Shown: positions 12,451-24,307 of the stretch, in pieces | Layout of the letters: the number at the start of each line of letters is the position of its first letter | How positions within the stretch are numbered: position 1 is the first letter of the stretch | Source: Gremmenia infestans | Taxonomy: Eukaryota > Ascomycota > Leotiomycetes > Helotiales > Hamatocanthoscyphaceae | Length of the DNA stretch: 64,000 nt | Direction of reading: 5' to 3' | Assembly (NCBI GenBank): GCA_032629725.1 | Contig: JAFEVB010000001.1 | Coordinates: 1,664,731 to 1,728,730, forward strand | Program-made: the position numbers and the translations under genes | Notes under the pieces: model-generated | The model's database searches: none | The model's input: the letters and a program-made list of their open reading frames with translations, nothing else | Told to the model about the DNA's origin: nothing

Positions 12451-13096
12451 GGGGCTCGTAGGTGTTTGAAGTGTGAAAATCTGGGGATACAGAAGTTGAA
12501 TGAGTACTTTTAGCGTGCATAGAAAAGTTTCATCAATCCCTCTATTAGTGAGGAATGCTACTTGAATCTTCTGCTGGCCCAACAAGGTTTTAGTGATTCC
12601 CGGTCATCCGGGAATCCAAATTACACCAAGACCTAGGATACCTTACTCTGAACGTAAATCTTGGCTGCCAATTCTTGGAAGTACAGCTGTCAAGAAGCTT
12701 CGGAATGCTCGGAAGCTCACATCATCACTAGCAAGCGAGGATCGATCTGGATACGACGGAGTCCCAATACCATTCCCTGCGCAGCCCTGTCATCAATAAG
12801 TTTGCTTCTGGCTTTTACTAGTCATCTCCAAGCAATCAACGCATCAAGTTCATGAGTCATGCAGAATCTTGTCCAAGAAGTTCCGCTTTATACAAAAACG
12901 GAATTTTCAACGACACCCTTCACATACACGCCGTAATCACTTGATGGCGGAAGTACTTTAGTCTCTAGCCAGAGGCTGCTAATCTCAAAGCTGTTGCATT
13001 ATTGCCATGCATTACTACCTCGCTCAAAAGCTATACCGCTACTTATTAAAAACGATGTAAATCCAACGACAGACACCCTGCCTGCACTTCCATCCA
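12451..13096. other. Intergenic
   Basis: Only short, non-convincing open frames are present. No RNA gene or repeat was recognised. Confidence 0.5.
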
Positions 13097-13402
13097 TCAT
13101 ATCTCACTCCTCCTTTCCATTTCCATTCCCTTTCCCATCCCCTTTCCCCCCCCCCGCGGCGCTTCCTCCTCGACCTTCTTACTCTTCATCAACCCCTCCC
13201 CCGTCCTCCTCCGCGTCAACCTCCTTGCAAGACTCCCCACCTTTTCAAACAAAGGGGTAGCTGGCCGACAGTTCTGGCAGGGGGGGCGGAAGTCATGTCG
13301 GGTGGCTGCGGTGCTGTTTTCGCAGTTGACGGCGCATAGTTTGATGTCGGTTCTGATTTGCTTGCGGCAGCGAACGCAGAGGACTTGGATCATTAGGCAC
13401 AT
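13097..13402 (-). CDS. Small cysteine-containing protein, hypothetical
   Basis: An ATG at 13402 opens a 101-residue frame that starts MCLMIQVLCVRCRKQIR. It carries several cysteines in CxxC-like pairs (CVRC, then PPCQNC near residues 44-49). The C-terminus is Lys/Arg/Gly-rich, with a GGGKGMGKGMEMERR tail coming from a C-rich genomic tract. The frame extends further upstream, but without a better ATG. The PPCQNC core resembles the PGPCxACW core of the small proteins at 32908 and 33641. No function is known. It could be a chance frame, though the cysteine pattern argues for coding. Confidence 0.42.
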   Translation of the reverse strand: MCLMIQVLCVRCRKQIRTDIKLCAVNCENSTAATRHDFRPPCQNCRPATPLFEKVGSLARRLTRRRTGEGLMKSKKVEEEAPRGGGKGMGKGMEMERRSEI

Positions 13403-16150
13403 TGTTTTTGTGTGTGGATGCGGTGGATTGTGGAGGAGCTGTTGGTGTGAGAGTTTTCTTTCTAGGGGCTGATGAGTGATCTGAGCAGAAGAGAGAGATG
13501 GAATCACATATACATTGAGTTTCAGTAACATTGGTGTGATTGTATTCTATGTTTGGTTTCCATGATTCATACTCGCTGTGGTCTATTGTCAACGCAGTCC
13601 CCTATGCCCCTCGAGATCTTCCAAGCGATTCTCAACGTCGAGGTGATTCGAGCAACATGTTATTCGAGCCATGTTACCAATTTTGACTCAGCGCTGCCTA
13701 TGGAGTCTAAGTTCCAATTTATAAAACTGAAAATGTCTACTGCATTGCTATTTATTGAATACAACATATCATGGGTGGTTCTATGTGCTCTTTTGCCTTC
13801 CATTCTTGACATTATTTCCTATCTCAAGCGCCGTATTTTCACGCGCACTTTATTTTATGTCTCCCTCTCACAGTTCCCACAACACGGTTTCAACCATTTC
13901 AGCAAGCTACGCAAACATTTGATGCTCATTCAATAAGATTAGAATCAATCAAAAACACCCTGATTATAGCAGAATCCTTTGTCTGGTGACTCTGATCCGT
14001 ATTCCGCATTTGCGGCAAGGTCTAGGCACTTCACGTCTCTCTAAAGGGTTCAGAGAGGCACATGGTCTATGTTTGCATTGCGATGTTGGTTTAGGTATCT
14101 CGTTCTGATATGAAGTATATCTATTCTTTTAATTCAGCATATGAATATTAATTTTCTTCTCACCTAGTTTTTCTGGAGACCTTAACTTGAAGAATCATGT
14201 CGATCCAGAGAACTCTCGTCGCGAACATGATATGAATCGGAGACTTGTATTTATTCTCTGCAGAAGTCTATGACTATACATTAAATTGTATACTTGTAGT
14301 TGATTCACAATACTGGTTCATGGGTAACTCACGGGCTCGCTTGATTCTCCACCCCTATTCCAACTCTATTGGACCAACGGCGTAGCCCATCCGATGTAAA
14401 GGACAAGAAGATAAGACATGAAATACTACTTCTTTCAATGACCAATAACCCTCAAGACCCATATATCAAACGATTCGCCTAATAGCCTCTCTATTAAATT
14501 CAACACGCCTTAATCAATACATTCGCCCAGATCTCAAATGATCATAGAAACCTATATGCCACGAAAAGAATCGAGATAGGAAAATCTTTAGAGATTCAAT
14601 CATTCCGGTTAACTCTCACCAAACTCAAAATTGGGACTGAGTTTGTGACCTCTACTTTGGTTGCGCAAATGCCTACCTAATCAGGCGGCACTTAGAGGGT
14701 CGGTGCTGGCGATATATATAGAAGGAATCTGCTAGGATTCTATTACGTTTATCCGCATTACTTAGGTCAAGTAAAGAGGAGAATACGTTCATCAAACCCT
14801 CTACGTACAGGCCATCTAGTACTTAGTAGTTGCTAGGTACATTCTACTATATGAAATCGAGCTTTTACACTTGTGGAAGGTTTGTCTGACACGCATGCCC
14901 CTTTACTATATCAAAGCGCTATTTGAAACAGATAGTCCAACAGTTTCGCCCAATTTTACTAATAATAGAAACCCGATGCTAGTTTCCGACTATGATTTAA
15001 GCTTAAGATGAAAAATCTAATACCTTTTTTAGATTTAAAGGTTATTTTAATTCGGGATTCCTCCCTTGTAGTAGGTTGCGGTAAACCAATCTAGCAACAT
15101 TGAACGAGCCGTTTTCCTCCACTTTTATAAACGACGTGAACCTAATAATAGTACCTGGAAATCCTTTTGAAGTAAAGTACTAGAAGAAGTTACAAGTTAG
15201 ATATCTTCTGACATTTAGAAACTTTATAATTAGATCTAGTAGATATAAGTTAGATGTAGGATTGTTTTTGATTCTAAATAGGGATATGTTAAAAGTAGAA
15301 CCTCGAGTAAAAGCTCTATCTGAAGATATTAGCATTAGTAGATAGATACACTTGGGCATAAGAGTTCAGATGCGGGTTAGCTGCGGCTCTTTGAGTGCAA
15401 GAAATATTCATATTGAAATTAACTAAACTCAAATAGTAGTTTATCCCCCCGATAGGTTTTCTCCTACCGAAGCATTTGAAATAGCTAGCTAGCTAGCCTT
15501 TCTACTTGATCGTAGACAAATCGAATTGAATCCCCGCAGAAGTTACCTTCTAAGGATGCTTTTCTATCGCAACTCCTATTAGGAACGTGGGGCAAAGCTA
15601 GTATCTTTATAGTAATGAAATGCGATTATGCGAGCACTTAACCTCTTTTAACCGACAATTTAAGAATCTCGGGGTTTATCCAAAGAATATATAAATAGTA
15701 AGTGCTAAGATGTACGGTAATAGGAAAGGATAATCTTATTTTAAAGCCGCAACTAAATACATAGAGTATATACGTATGTAATTTACATGTTGAGATTTGA
15801 AGTACAGAGTAAGGAATGCCGCATCGCTCGTCATCATAGCGAATCGCTGCTCTAAATTGATTATGCTATTTAAGGTTAATTGAAAACGCTTGGCTTGGCT
15901 GGCGCGCACTCTAATTCTGTTTAGGGGACTTCCTTCGTGGCTTCTAATTCGCACTTTCGTAAAAATCCCTGATACTTACCTTTCCTAACCTGGGTTTATC
16001 TCGTCTTCTTTACCAATTAGAATTCGAGTTTTTATTTATTTTTATAAAGATTCAAGATTCACACACATTGCTTGTTAGGTATATCCAGCCAGTCTCTTTT
16101 TTTGCTGCAGCCTAATTATATACTATACTGTATAGAAGGCCTCTTTATTA
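13403..16150. other. Gene-poor region with AT-rich block
   Basis: No convincing gene. From about 14700 the sequence becomes distinctly AT-rich and stop-codon-dense in all frames, with many tag/cta trinucleotides, as in old RIP-mutated repeats. No transposon protein could be read. A C-to-T ancestry is possible but not demonstrated. Confidence 0.45.
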
Positions 16151-19100
16151 GAGTGGCGCGAGTCCAGAAGTCTATAGACCCGTGCCGTAGTATGTAATGT
16201 ATCAGCTGACACATCCGCTTAGCAACATAATATCCCCGCCGAACATTCCGGACCAAGTTGCTACATATCTATGAATCGTAAACGCATAACTTAAGCATAA
16301 ATGATCTATCCTTTTAGTAGTATTCATTTTACTAAGTAGATCGACTAGCAAAGTGGAAACCATCCATGACAAGCTTTCTTTCAATTTTCACAAGGTTTCC
16401 TATATAGTATAAGGGGCAATAAGAAGCGAGGGCCGCGTCATCCTTCTGCCCATGAACAGATCCTTGGGTACAGTACGCAGACTAGCCTCGAAAGCGGAAC
16501 CAGGTGCGAATTAAGCTTGTTACGACGTTAAAACGCGAGCAGGGGATTCATAATTAATAATTAATAATTAGCATTTTTTTAAGCTGTTCGGCATGTGGGC
16601 GCATTTGGGCTTTTTACTACTACCTGCGGATGCTTGATGCCTGTTCAAGTTAGAGGGGAGGCGTAAGATGGTTTAGAGCTTACCTTATTCTGGAGCGTCG
16701 TGCGAGGTTAACCTTAAACTCGCTATACGTAAGGTATACTCGAGTAGTGTTCCCTTTACGAAGGCTGCTTACTGCGTACAGTACTCGGTATTGCAGGCAG
16801 CGAGTATTAGAGTTAAATGATGAGACGTCGCATTACTCCTTGCATTAAACAGCTCTTGGTATTAAGTTAGGGAACCCGGGCGTAAAGAAAGGGTCTTTCG
16901 TTCCGGCTGACTTCCTGATATACGATCTGTATACCTAACACATATTAGTGTTCAGGAATGAAACAAAAATCGGGCGTCCGTCTATATCATGCTGAATTAA
17001 TGAAAGTCGAAGGAGTGGAGTGAGTGAGTGAGTAGAGTCCGTATGGTGTACTGTACTACTTTACTGAGTATTCGTACAACCTAACCGAAACAGAAACAGG
17101 GCGGCGCCCGTTGGCAAATCAACGCAGCCCGGACATTGAAATAAGCATAAATGAAAGGTCACACACCCCCTTCCCCCCCCCTTCCTGCAATGACTGATAG
17201 ACGAAGAACCAAAGTAGAAATGGATGAACGAGCCCCATGTCATTAGCTCAGCATTTCAGTCAGCGGTTTGCAGCTCGCGTTTCAGGAAGGATTATCAAGA
17301 AAAGAGAAATTGACCTATAATTAAGTTACTATACAGTATGCCTCGGTAGATACAGACACGCCTCCTTTCGGATTATTGCCAAATTCCGTAAACATGAGCG
17401 AGGAGTGCGAGGACGACGACGACGACGACGACGCACGCATGCACGCTTATGCTCCACAACCAACAACCGATAGAATACAGTAAGTTTGTATTCAGCTTGC
17501 GCGGAAAACGTGGGCGTCGATAGATCGAAATATTCATTCTACGGAGTCGGAGTCGCGGACGTCGACTTTGGGCGCGTTGCCAAGAAGCCGAGAAACACTA
17601 TTACAGGTGACAGTAGCGGGTGGCTGAGGCAAGATCAAATAGAAAAGGCGAGATCAAGGCTAGATGCATCGACACGGGATAAGAGAAAAGGTTGTTAAGA
17701 TATTTTTCTTAAAAGCCTTAAAAGCCTCGGTATATATTTGTGAACTTTCCGAATATTGACTTATGTTCTCACTTACCCGATGTTAGCATTTCGGCCAGTA
17801 TATAGGTATATCAAATAGTAACTTACCTTTATAATAAACCTCCTCTACGTAAGAAATAAAAATATCACCGGCAGCCTACTTCCTCCGTCCACAAAATTTC
17901 GGTGAAGTCTTTTTTTCGGGCATAAGGAGAGTTATAAATAAGGTATGGTATAGGTGGCACGTACTAATTTATAACATGCTACTGTATCTTGCACTTTTTT
18001 GCATTACTCCCTCTACTGTATAGGTATGGATGCATCGTCATAATTATTCACAAATCAGAACCCAGCTCTCGTGACATCCTATCCGAATTTACCGAATGTG
18101 GAATGCTAGGCTAGGCTAGGTAGGAAAGTTAAGGTTTAGGTAGGATGGGATGGGACGGGAACAATTTTAGATGGGTTGTGCCGCGCCGCACGCTGTTTCT
18201 CATTTTATGGTTATTTGTACTGTACTGTAACTGTAAATAGCACTAATGAGTTGAATTGATTGGCCGTGCAGACGACGATGGGGATACTTAGTTCGGGGTA
18301 TACGGATTTTAAGTTTAAGATACCCATAGGAATGAGAGGGAATAGATTAGTTGAGTTTTATATGGGGCGTGTATTTGTATTATAATTAATCGTTCTTATG
18401 GTATGCTACTAGACAGGTTTTAATTGCCGTACTCCGTAAATACCTACCTTTAGGAGGATGACATGACCGTAGCTGATTTAAGGCTATACTTCGAACCTCG
18501 GATTACTTCATAATTCCTCGCCCCGCCTCGCTCCCTCGCAAAATAATTTACTGTACGACTCACATACGGAGTAATCTTCGGACCACGGATCCATAGTGGA
18601 TACCTAAGCGAAACCTGATGCGTGATTGGCCCAACCGTAAACTAGACCCCGGAGCATATGACGAAAGGGGAAAGGACAAGCGGGGATCGACACAGAGTTA
18701 AAAATCATGCTTAAAATCTCTGACGGCACACCGGTGGATCCGCTTACGTGCCAAGAGCCAAGAGTCAGCCACCGTACTGTACGGAGCATGCGAGGTGTCG
18801 GTGTGGGGTGTGTTTTGAGCAAGGGAGAGCGTGCGTGTAGAGGTGGGGTCGAGCTCGGGAGTTTCCTTCCTTAAATTATACTTCGTACTGACTGTATGGA
18901 GGAGTTGTTGCGCTTTACTTTACTCCCGTAGATCTAGATTTACTTTGTAGATATCTCTCTATCTGGCTCGATTTGCGCCGGTGTATCGATGGATGGATGA
19001 AAACTCATCGATCATTATAGTGGACCCTACATGATAAATACGGACACTCCGTACTGATCGCTCAATTGAAAATACCGCAATGTGTAAAGGATTTGGCGGA

Positions 19101-21000
19101 GAGGATGTGGATGTGGATGTGTGAGGATTTGGTGGGGCGGGGCCAAGGTACAGACAGGACGAGTACTTGGCTTGGGATAACATGCGTGTGGCGAAAGTAT
19201 AGCCACTGATATAATTAGGCAGTACCGTAGTATAAAGCTTCTTTTAGAGGTTGAGGTATAAGTACGATTAGAGTTTAGAATACGTCGTATGCTGCGTTGG
19301 CCGTCGCCATAGCACAAAGGATTAGTTAAACTTTCTACATTCTTCGTGTATATGGACTACGCCGAGCATCTGTGTTTGAGAAAGGGACATGTTACTCCGG
19401 AGTACCTCGATGCTCGAGGTATGATTTGACGTTTGTAGTATATCTGTCGATCTTTTGGTTGAAACAAAGCCATGACGCCAGCAAATGTACGAAGTACAGT
19501 ACTTTGATTCTGCAGCGTCATCTAGTCATAACGACAGGTCTCCGAAGCTTCTGATCTGCTTGAACTGTCAATGCTCGAAGGCTTCTCTAACTCTTCCATC
19601 CATCTCATCTGCCGAGTATCCGCCGCTCGGCGCCTTTCTGAGGTCGAGGTCTTGGTGATTCGTGTGCAGTTTGTTTTAGAGTTGCTTGCTCTTGCCTTCC
19701 AAGACTCCAAGAGGCCCACCCCGGGGTCATGTCACCGATAGGATCCACAGGCCTCGTCATTTAGCAACGATCGTTGAAGGGGCATAAAACATAGGGGAAG
19801 GGAAGAATGAAATGTTGTTTCTGAAATAATATGTACTTGAGAGTACATTTTGGTCAAGTAAACCATGGTGCTGGAAACCCTTTTAGAATCTGACTGCATG
19901 CATTGCATTGCTATATCAGTCAGAACTGACTGATGCATCTCTATGGGTTGGGGGCTCTTTTGAGGCGCTACGGTATGGGTATGCTTCGAGGTTTGGTAAC
20001 TTAGCCCGACCAGTAAAATCAGTGCTTCCGTGACACCACCCGCAGCGGCATATAAGTTGGGTAACATGCATTTCAGAATAGTCTTCTTTTCTTGGCCTCA
20101 GAACCTCTTCAGGCTGACCTTACTCGTGCTGCGCTGCAACAGCAACAGCCTGGGATAAAGTATGTTGGTTTTCGAGCAGCTGCGGTTGGTTGGGTCGTTG
20201 CCCTGGCCGGCACAGCGTTCAATGCGAATGTGCCGTACGTACAGTGTCAAGGTATGCTGTACAGTGTATGGACAACGATGCGATGGTGGGTGGGCGGGCT
20301 TTGAAATAACCTTATGAGCACGTCTGCAATCCTAAATAAATGCCGATGCCATGCTTATGCTCATACTGCACGAGTACTGTATATCTGTCGAGGCTGTCGG
20401 ACGAATGCAACCATCCATGTCGGCCGTACGAGGTACAGTAGAGATTCGAGTACACATTTATATTGCTGGGGTTGGGTAGGTACATGTAAATTTACGTGTT
20501 GGAATTTTTGGAGAGGTCGGGTTTCTCTTTTAGTAACAAGTGGATTACATTTAGAGGACCCCTAAGAAAGGCTATTCTTTAAGTCATCCGTCTGGATTTA
20601 AGCCACAATAATGCATGCATGCGAGGCGTCTGAGAAAGAAAATGTTCCAAAAAGCCCCAATGATTGCAGTGTGGAAGGGAACAAATGTGTCAGATACATC
20701 TGAGATGCATGTTGAACACCTTGACAAGGCTGCATCTGCGGTACCAAGAAATAGGTAGATGCAGCACCAGGAAACAGTTCAATATCCAGCATGCCTTGTT
20801 GGTTCAGGATTCAGAGTTTCTGACAATCACTAGCTTTGTAGCCAACTCGTAATTTATATTGGTGATAGGCTTTCTTCCAACGACAGACAGGACACATTAC
20901 CTCTTCAGGTCATTTTACCAACACTCCACTCACTTACTCACTCACCCACTCACTCTGACTCCACTTCCACTCCACATTACAACACGCCAAGCAGGCCGAG
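16151..21000. other. Gene-free stretch with simple repeats
   Basis: No open frame here looks like a protein. Visible items are an aattaat repeat near 16548-16570, a gac/cga trinucleotide run at about 17413-17433, and repeated GTACTGTAC/GTACAGTAC palindromes (16468, 16776, 17048, 18217, 18774, 19494). It could hold long non-coding transcripts or distal regulatory sequence for the regulator at 22847, but nothing proves this. Confidence 0.45.
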
Positions 21001-22846
21001 TTAGTAGACTCCGTCTCGGTCTGTTAGTAGGCAGGTGCTAAACCTAGTACAGTATATCCCAATCCCCTCCGTACTCGCGACTTGACTCCAACTCAGTACT
21101 GCCCACTCTGAACCCTGCAAGCCAAAGAATGCTGCTTGTAGCCTTGTACGAAGCCTAATCTAAGATTATTTTAGACTCTAACCAACGAACGACCTGGGGG
21201 TTGCTTCCTCCGCCTCCATGCCCTTGCTGAAGAATCCGGACCCGACAAACGAAGCCGCTTGGCTCGAGCTTTGCGAGAGAGGAGTACAACTACCCGAGGT
21301 GCCCTCATGTGGTGTGTATGGTTCTTGAGATCCTCTTACACACTCTTCGCCGAAAGTTGCCTCTAATCGAATTACTCCCATGCTCTGCTCTGCTCGATTC
21401 TGCTCTATTTATTATAATCTTATTTCAAGAGCGTGATACAACATACAAGGGATTCAGTTAAAGGAGCAAGTTAAAGAGGTGTTCCATTCCCTTGCTGTGT
21501 GACGAGTTACTGGACCGGCTGCCACAAGACTTACGCGGTGCGGTGTTTCTCTATTCCCACACGAACTTTGAGCGATCCACACCTCGACGCTCTTCCACAT
21601 TTCACACCCTCGATCCATATCTTGGGTACTATTCACCAACAGAGAGAAAAAACTACCAAAAGAAACTACACGTCAACTTGGATAGAATATTGTATTCCTT
21701 CCACTTCCAATCGCCTCATTCAATACATTGTATGTATATAATATCTTCTTTCTTTCTTTCTTTCTTTCTCTTCACAGCCAGCAGACAGACAGACAATTAG
21801 AGGCGGGCGGCAGCAAACACGCGCGGGAAATCGCATTGCCAGTGCATGCGGTGCGCCTGTACCTGTAGCTCAACCCTGCGTCATCGACGTATTTCACCGT
21901 TTATCAATCAACCATCCACTATAAACCAACGAAATTCGAGTCGACAATCGATAGTCGATAGCCGCGGTGGTGGTTAGTACAGGAAGGGAAGGGGAAGGGG
22001 AAGGGAAGAAAAGGGACAGATGGGGCAAAGGAAAGAAATGGCAAGAAAGGAAGGACGAGGCAATTCAGTGGAAAATTGGGAAGGAAGGAACAGGAGAAAA
22101 GAGGACAGCCGCATCGCATCCCGTCGTCGCAAACTGTCGCCAGGCAAGGCCAAAGAGTGAAAGAGAGAGGGAGAGAGAGAGTGTGTGAGAGAGTGAGCAG
22201 GGCAGGGAAGGTGTACGAGTCGCACAGATAGATCTTCTCTCTGTGCTTTGTATCCCCATCCCTATCCCCCCCCCCTTCCTCTCCAATTACCTCCCCTCGC
22301 CTCCCCTCCCCCCCCCGTTGCACCCCCACAGAATCGTCAAGTCTACGCGCATTCGTTTTATCCTTTTAAGCCTCAGCCACCTTTGTGCTGCTTCACTTCA
22401 ATTCCCACCAACATATTGTTTCTGTCTCTGTTTCTATCTCTCTCTGTCTCTGTCTCTGTCTTACTGTCTCATTTATCCATTTCTTGTCCTTCCTTCCCTT
22501 GCTAACTGTGTCTGAAGCAACTACCACTATACATACTATCGTGCACATCAACCACCAATTGTCTCGGTGTCTCGAAATACTTGCGCAGATCGTCCTTTTC
22601 ACGCCAATCCTTGTCTGTTTCGCCCACCCACCGCACAGACTCAGAATTCTTCTGCGACGGCCCAGCTGCTGCTAGAACCCAGTACGGAACGTCGATCTAG
22701 CATATTGTCTTGGCCAAACCCGACAAACCTGCCCCGGCGAGCAAGCCTGTCCGCGTAGAGCTTCCACGAGCCAGCAGTATCGCGGTGCGCCCAACTGTTA
22801 AGAGCACCTTGAGAACACCAATTGACCCGAATCCTACACCGCCAAC
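21001..22846. promoter_or_regulatory. Long upstream/leader region of the WOPR regulator
   Basis: This contains a ttct microsatellite (about 21747-21771), a purine-rich block (21980-22200) and then extended pyrimidine tracts (22225-22500, including ctctgt repeats). Such C/T-rich stretches commonly precede long fungal 5' leaders. No protein-coding gene was supported. Confidence 0.45.
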
Positions 22847-24307
22847 ATGATGGATACATACTACGGCCACGTACGGACACCTGCGGATGCCATCAAGCTC
22901 TTCGAAGCTTGCCGTCTTGGTCTACTGCCTCGAGTCCAACGAAGACTTTCGGAGAAGGAGAGACAATCTATAAAGTCAGGCTCTGTGTTTGTTTGGGATG
23001 AGCGGGAGGCAGGAATGAGGAGATGGACAGATGGGAAATCATGGAGCGCGAGTAGAGTATCTGGCAGCTTCCTCACATACCGAGAGATGGAGGGCAAGAG
23101 GGGAGGCGGATCTTTTGCACAAACACCTATTCGACGACAAAATGGAAAGACACCAGACAGTGGAAGGGGCAGCGACGAGGACCAAGATATGGACGGAGAG
23201 GGACCAGATGGATACAGATATAAGCCAGACGGGTTGATGAAGCAGTCCTTCAGCATCACCACATCGACTGGGCAACACCTGCATCTCATCAGCTACTATT
23301 CTCGACCTCACCCCAACTCGCCAGAGCTCCCACAACCAACTAGTGATCCCCAGCTGCGGCACATTGTGCCAGTCAAGGGAATGTACCCGGAATCAACTGT
23401 ACACGAAGCTCAAGGGCCCGCAGTGACCAGAGCACCAATGCAACCCCAACATCACCAGCAACATCCGTATATGCAATCACCACACATGCAACAGCCATCT
23501 CCAGGCCACAGAGGTCAAACCTACCAGTACCCAGTGTCACAAGGTTACGCGTGGCCTCCATCTCCAATGTCAACACCACCCTTTGCCCAATATGCCGCCC
23601 CTATGTACGGCTCATCACTTCCACCTCCACCCCCTGGATCCGCTCATAACTCACCATATCAACACCATAATCACAGCCCTCATCAATCGAATGGTATGCC
23701 TTTACAGCAAACTGTGTACGATAGACCTCCGCCACAAATGTCTGACTCCTCCCTCCCTCCACCACCTCCTCCACCCGGACACCGAGGCATGAGCACGGCG
23801 ACTGCAATCAATACAATGCCGTCATACCAACCAAATCCAAGTCCTCAAGTTGCCTCGGCAAGATCGGTTGCGGAGCTACAAGCTCAGATCGCTCAGCGTG
23901 CTTTGAGTGCAGGTGCGCCCTTGATCGATCCTCGCATTACAGGCGAGCAACCAATATCACACGCCCAAATAAACACTACCCAACGGACTTCGACACCACC
24001 TCAAAATGGCCACACGTCGCGAACCAACACTCCCACATCATCAGGTGATTCGCCACGGGATACTACTCCCAAGCTAAACGGGACAGCACAGGCACAGAGC
24101 ATTCCTAGTATTTCAAGCTTGGTTCACGCTACTGATTCCGTGAGCGTCATGACCGACAACAAGAGCAACAGCAGCCGTGCTGGAAGCAAGAGCCCAAAAG
24201 AGGGTGGCGACAATCAAAAGCCAAAGGACATTCCGCATGATAAGTTGAACATCATTGGCGAAGACAAGAGAGCTATTCGAGTTTTAGACCGCAAGTTCTA
24301 CATTTGA
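22847..24307 (+). CDS. pac2: Gti1/Pac2 family (WOPR domain) transcription regulator
   Basis: A single exon of 486 residues starts at ATG 22847 (caacATGATGG). The N-terminal WOPR-a box is clear: TYYGHVRTPADAIKLFEACR, LLPRVQRRLSEKERQSIKSG and VFVWDEREAGMRRWTDGKSW, reaching about residue 85. After an acidic, disordered spacer (residues 90-125) comes the WOPR-b box (GLMKQSFSITTSTGQHLHL, near 130-155). The rest is Pro/Gln/Ser-rich with PPPPPPG runs and ends in RVLDRKFYI. Family knowledge: WOPR proteins (Wor1, Ryp1, Sge1, Gti1, Pac2) bind DNA directly and control morphology, development and, in plant pathogens, virulence. The LLPRVQRRLSEKERQ box looks more like the Pac2 branch than the Wor1/Sge1 branch; that subtype call is less sure than the family. 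Confidence 0.9.
   Translation: MMDTYYGHVRTPADAIKLFEACRLGLLPRVQRRLSEKERQSIKSGSVFVWDEREAGMRRWTDGKSWSASRVSGSFLTYREMEGKRGGGSFAQTPIRRQNGKTPDSGRGSDEDQDMDGEGPDGYRYKPDGLMKQSFSITTSTGQHLHLISYYSRPHPNSPELPQPTSDPQLRHIVPVKGMYPESTVHEAQGPAVTRAPMQPQHHQQHPYMQSPHMQQPSPGHRGQTYQYPVSQGYAWPPSPMSTPPFAQYAAPMYGSSLPPPPPGSAHNSPYQHHNHSPHQSNGMPLQQTVYDRPPPQMSDSSLPPPPPPPGHRGMSTATAINTMPSYQPNPSPQVASARSVAELQAQIAQRALSAGAPLIDPRITGEQPISHAQINTTQRTSTPPQNGHTSRTNTPTSSGDSPRDTTPKLNGTAQAQSIPSISSLVHATDSVSVMTDNKSNSSRAGSKSPKEGGDNQKPKDIPHDKLNIIGEDKRAIRVLDRKFYI

Noticed and set aside
13553..13936. 127-codon plus-strand frame
   Set aside because: No domain, odd composition and no splice or start context beyond chance.
21919..22515. Several 70-136 codon frames on both strands
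   Set aside because: All arise from purine/pyrimidine simple-sequence tracts and overlap each other.
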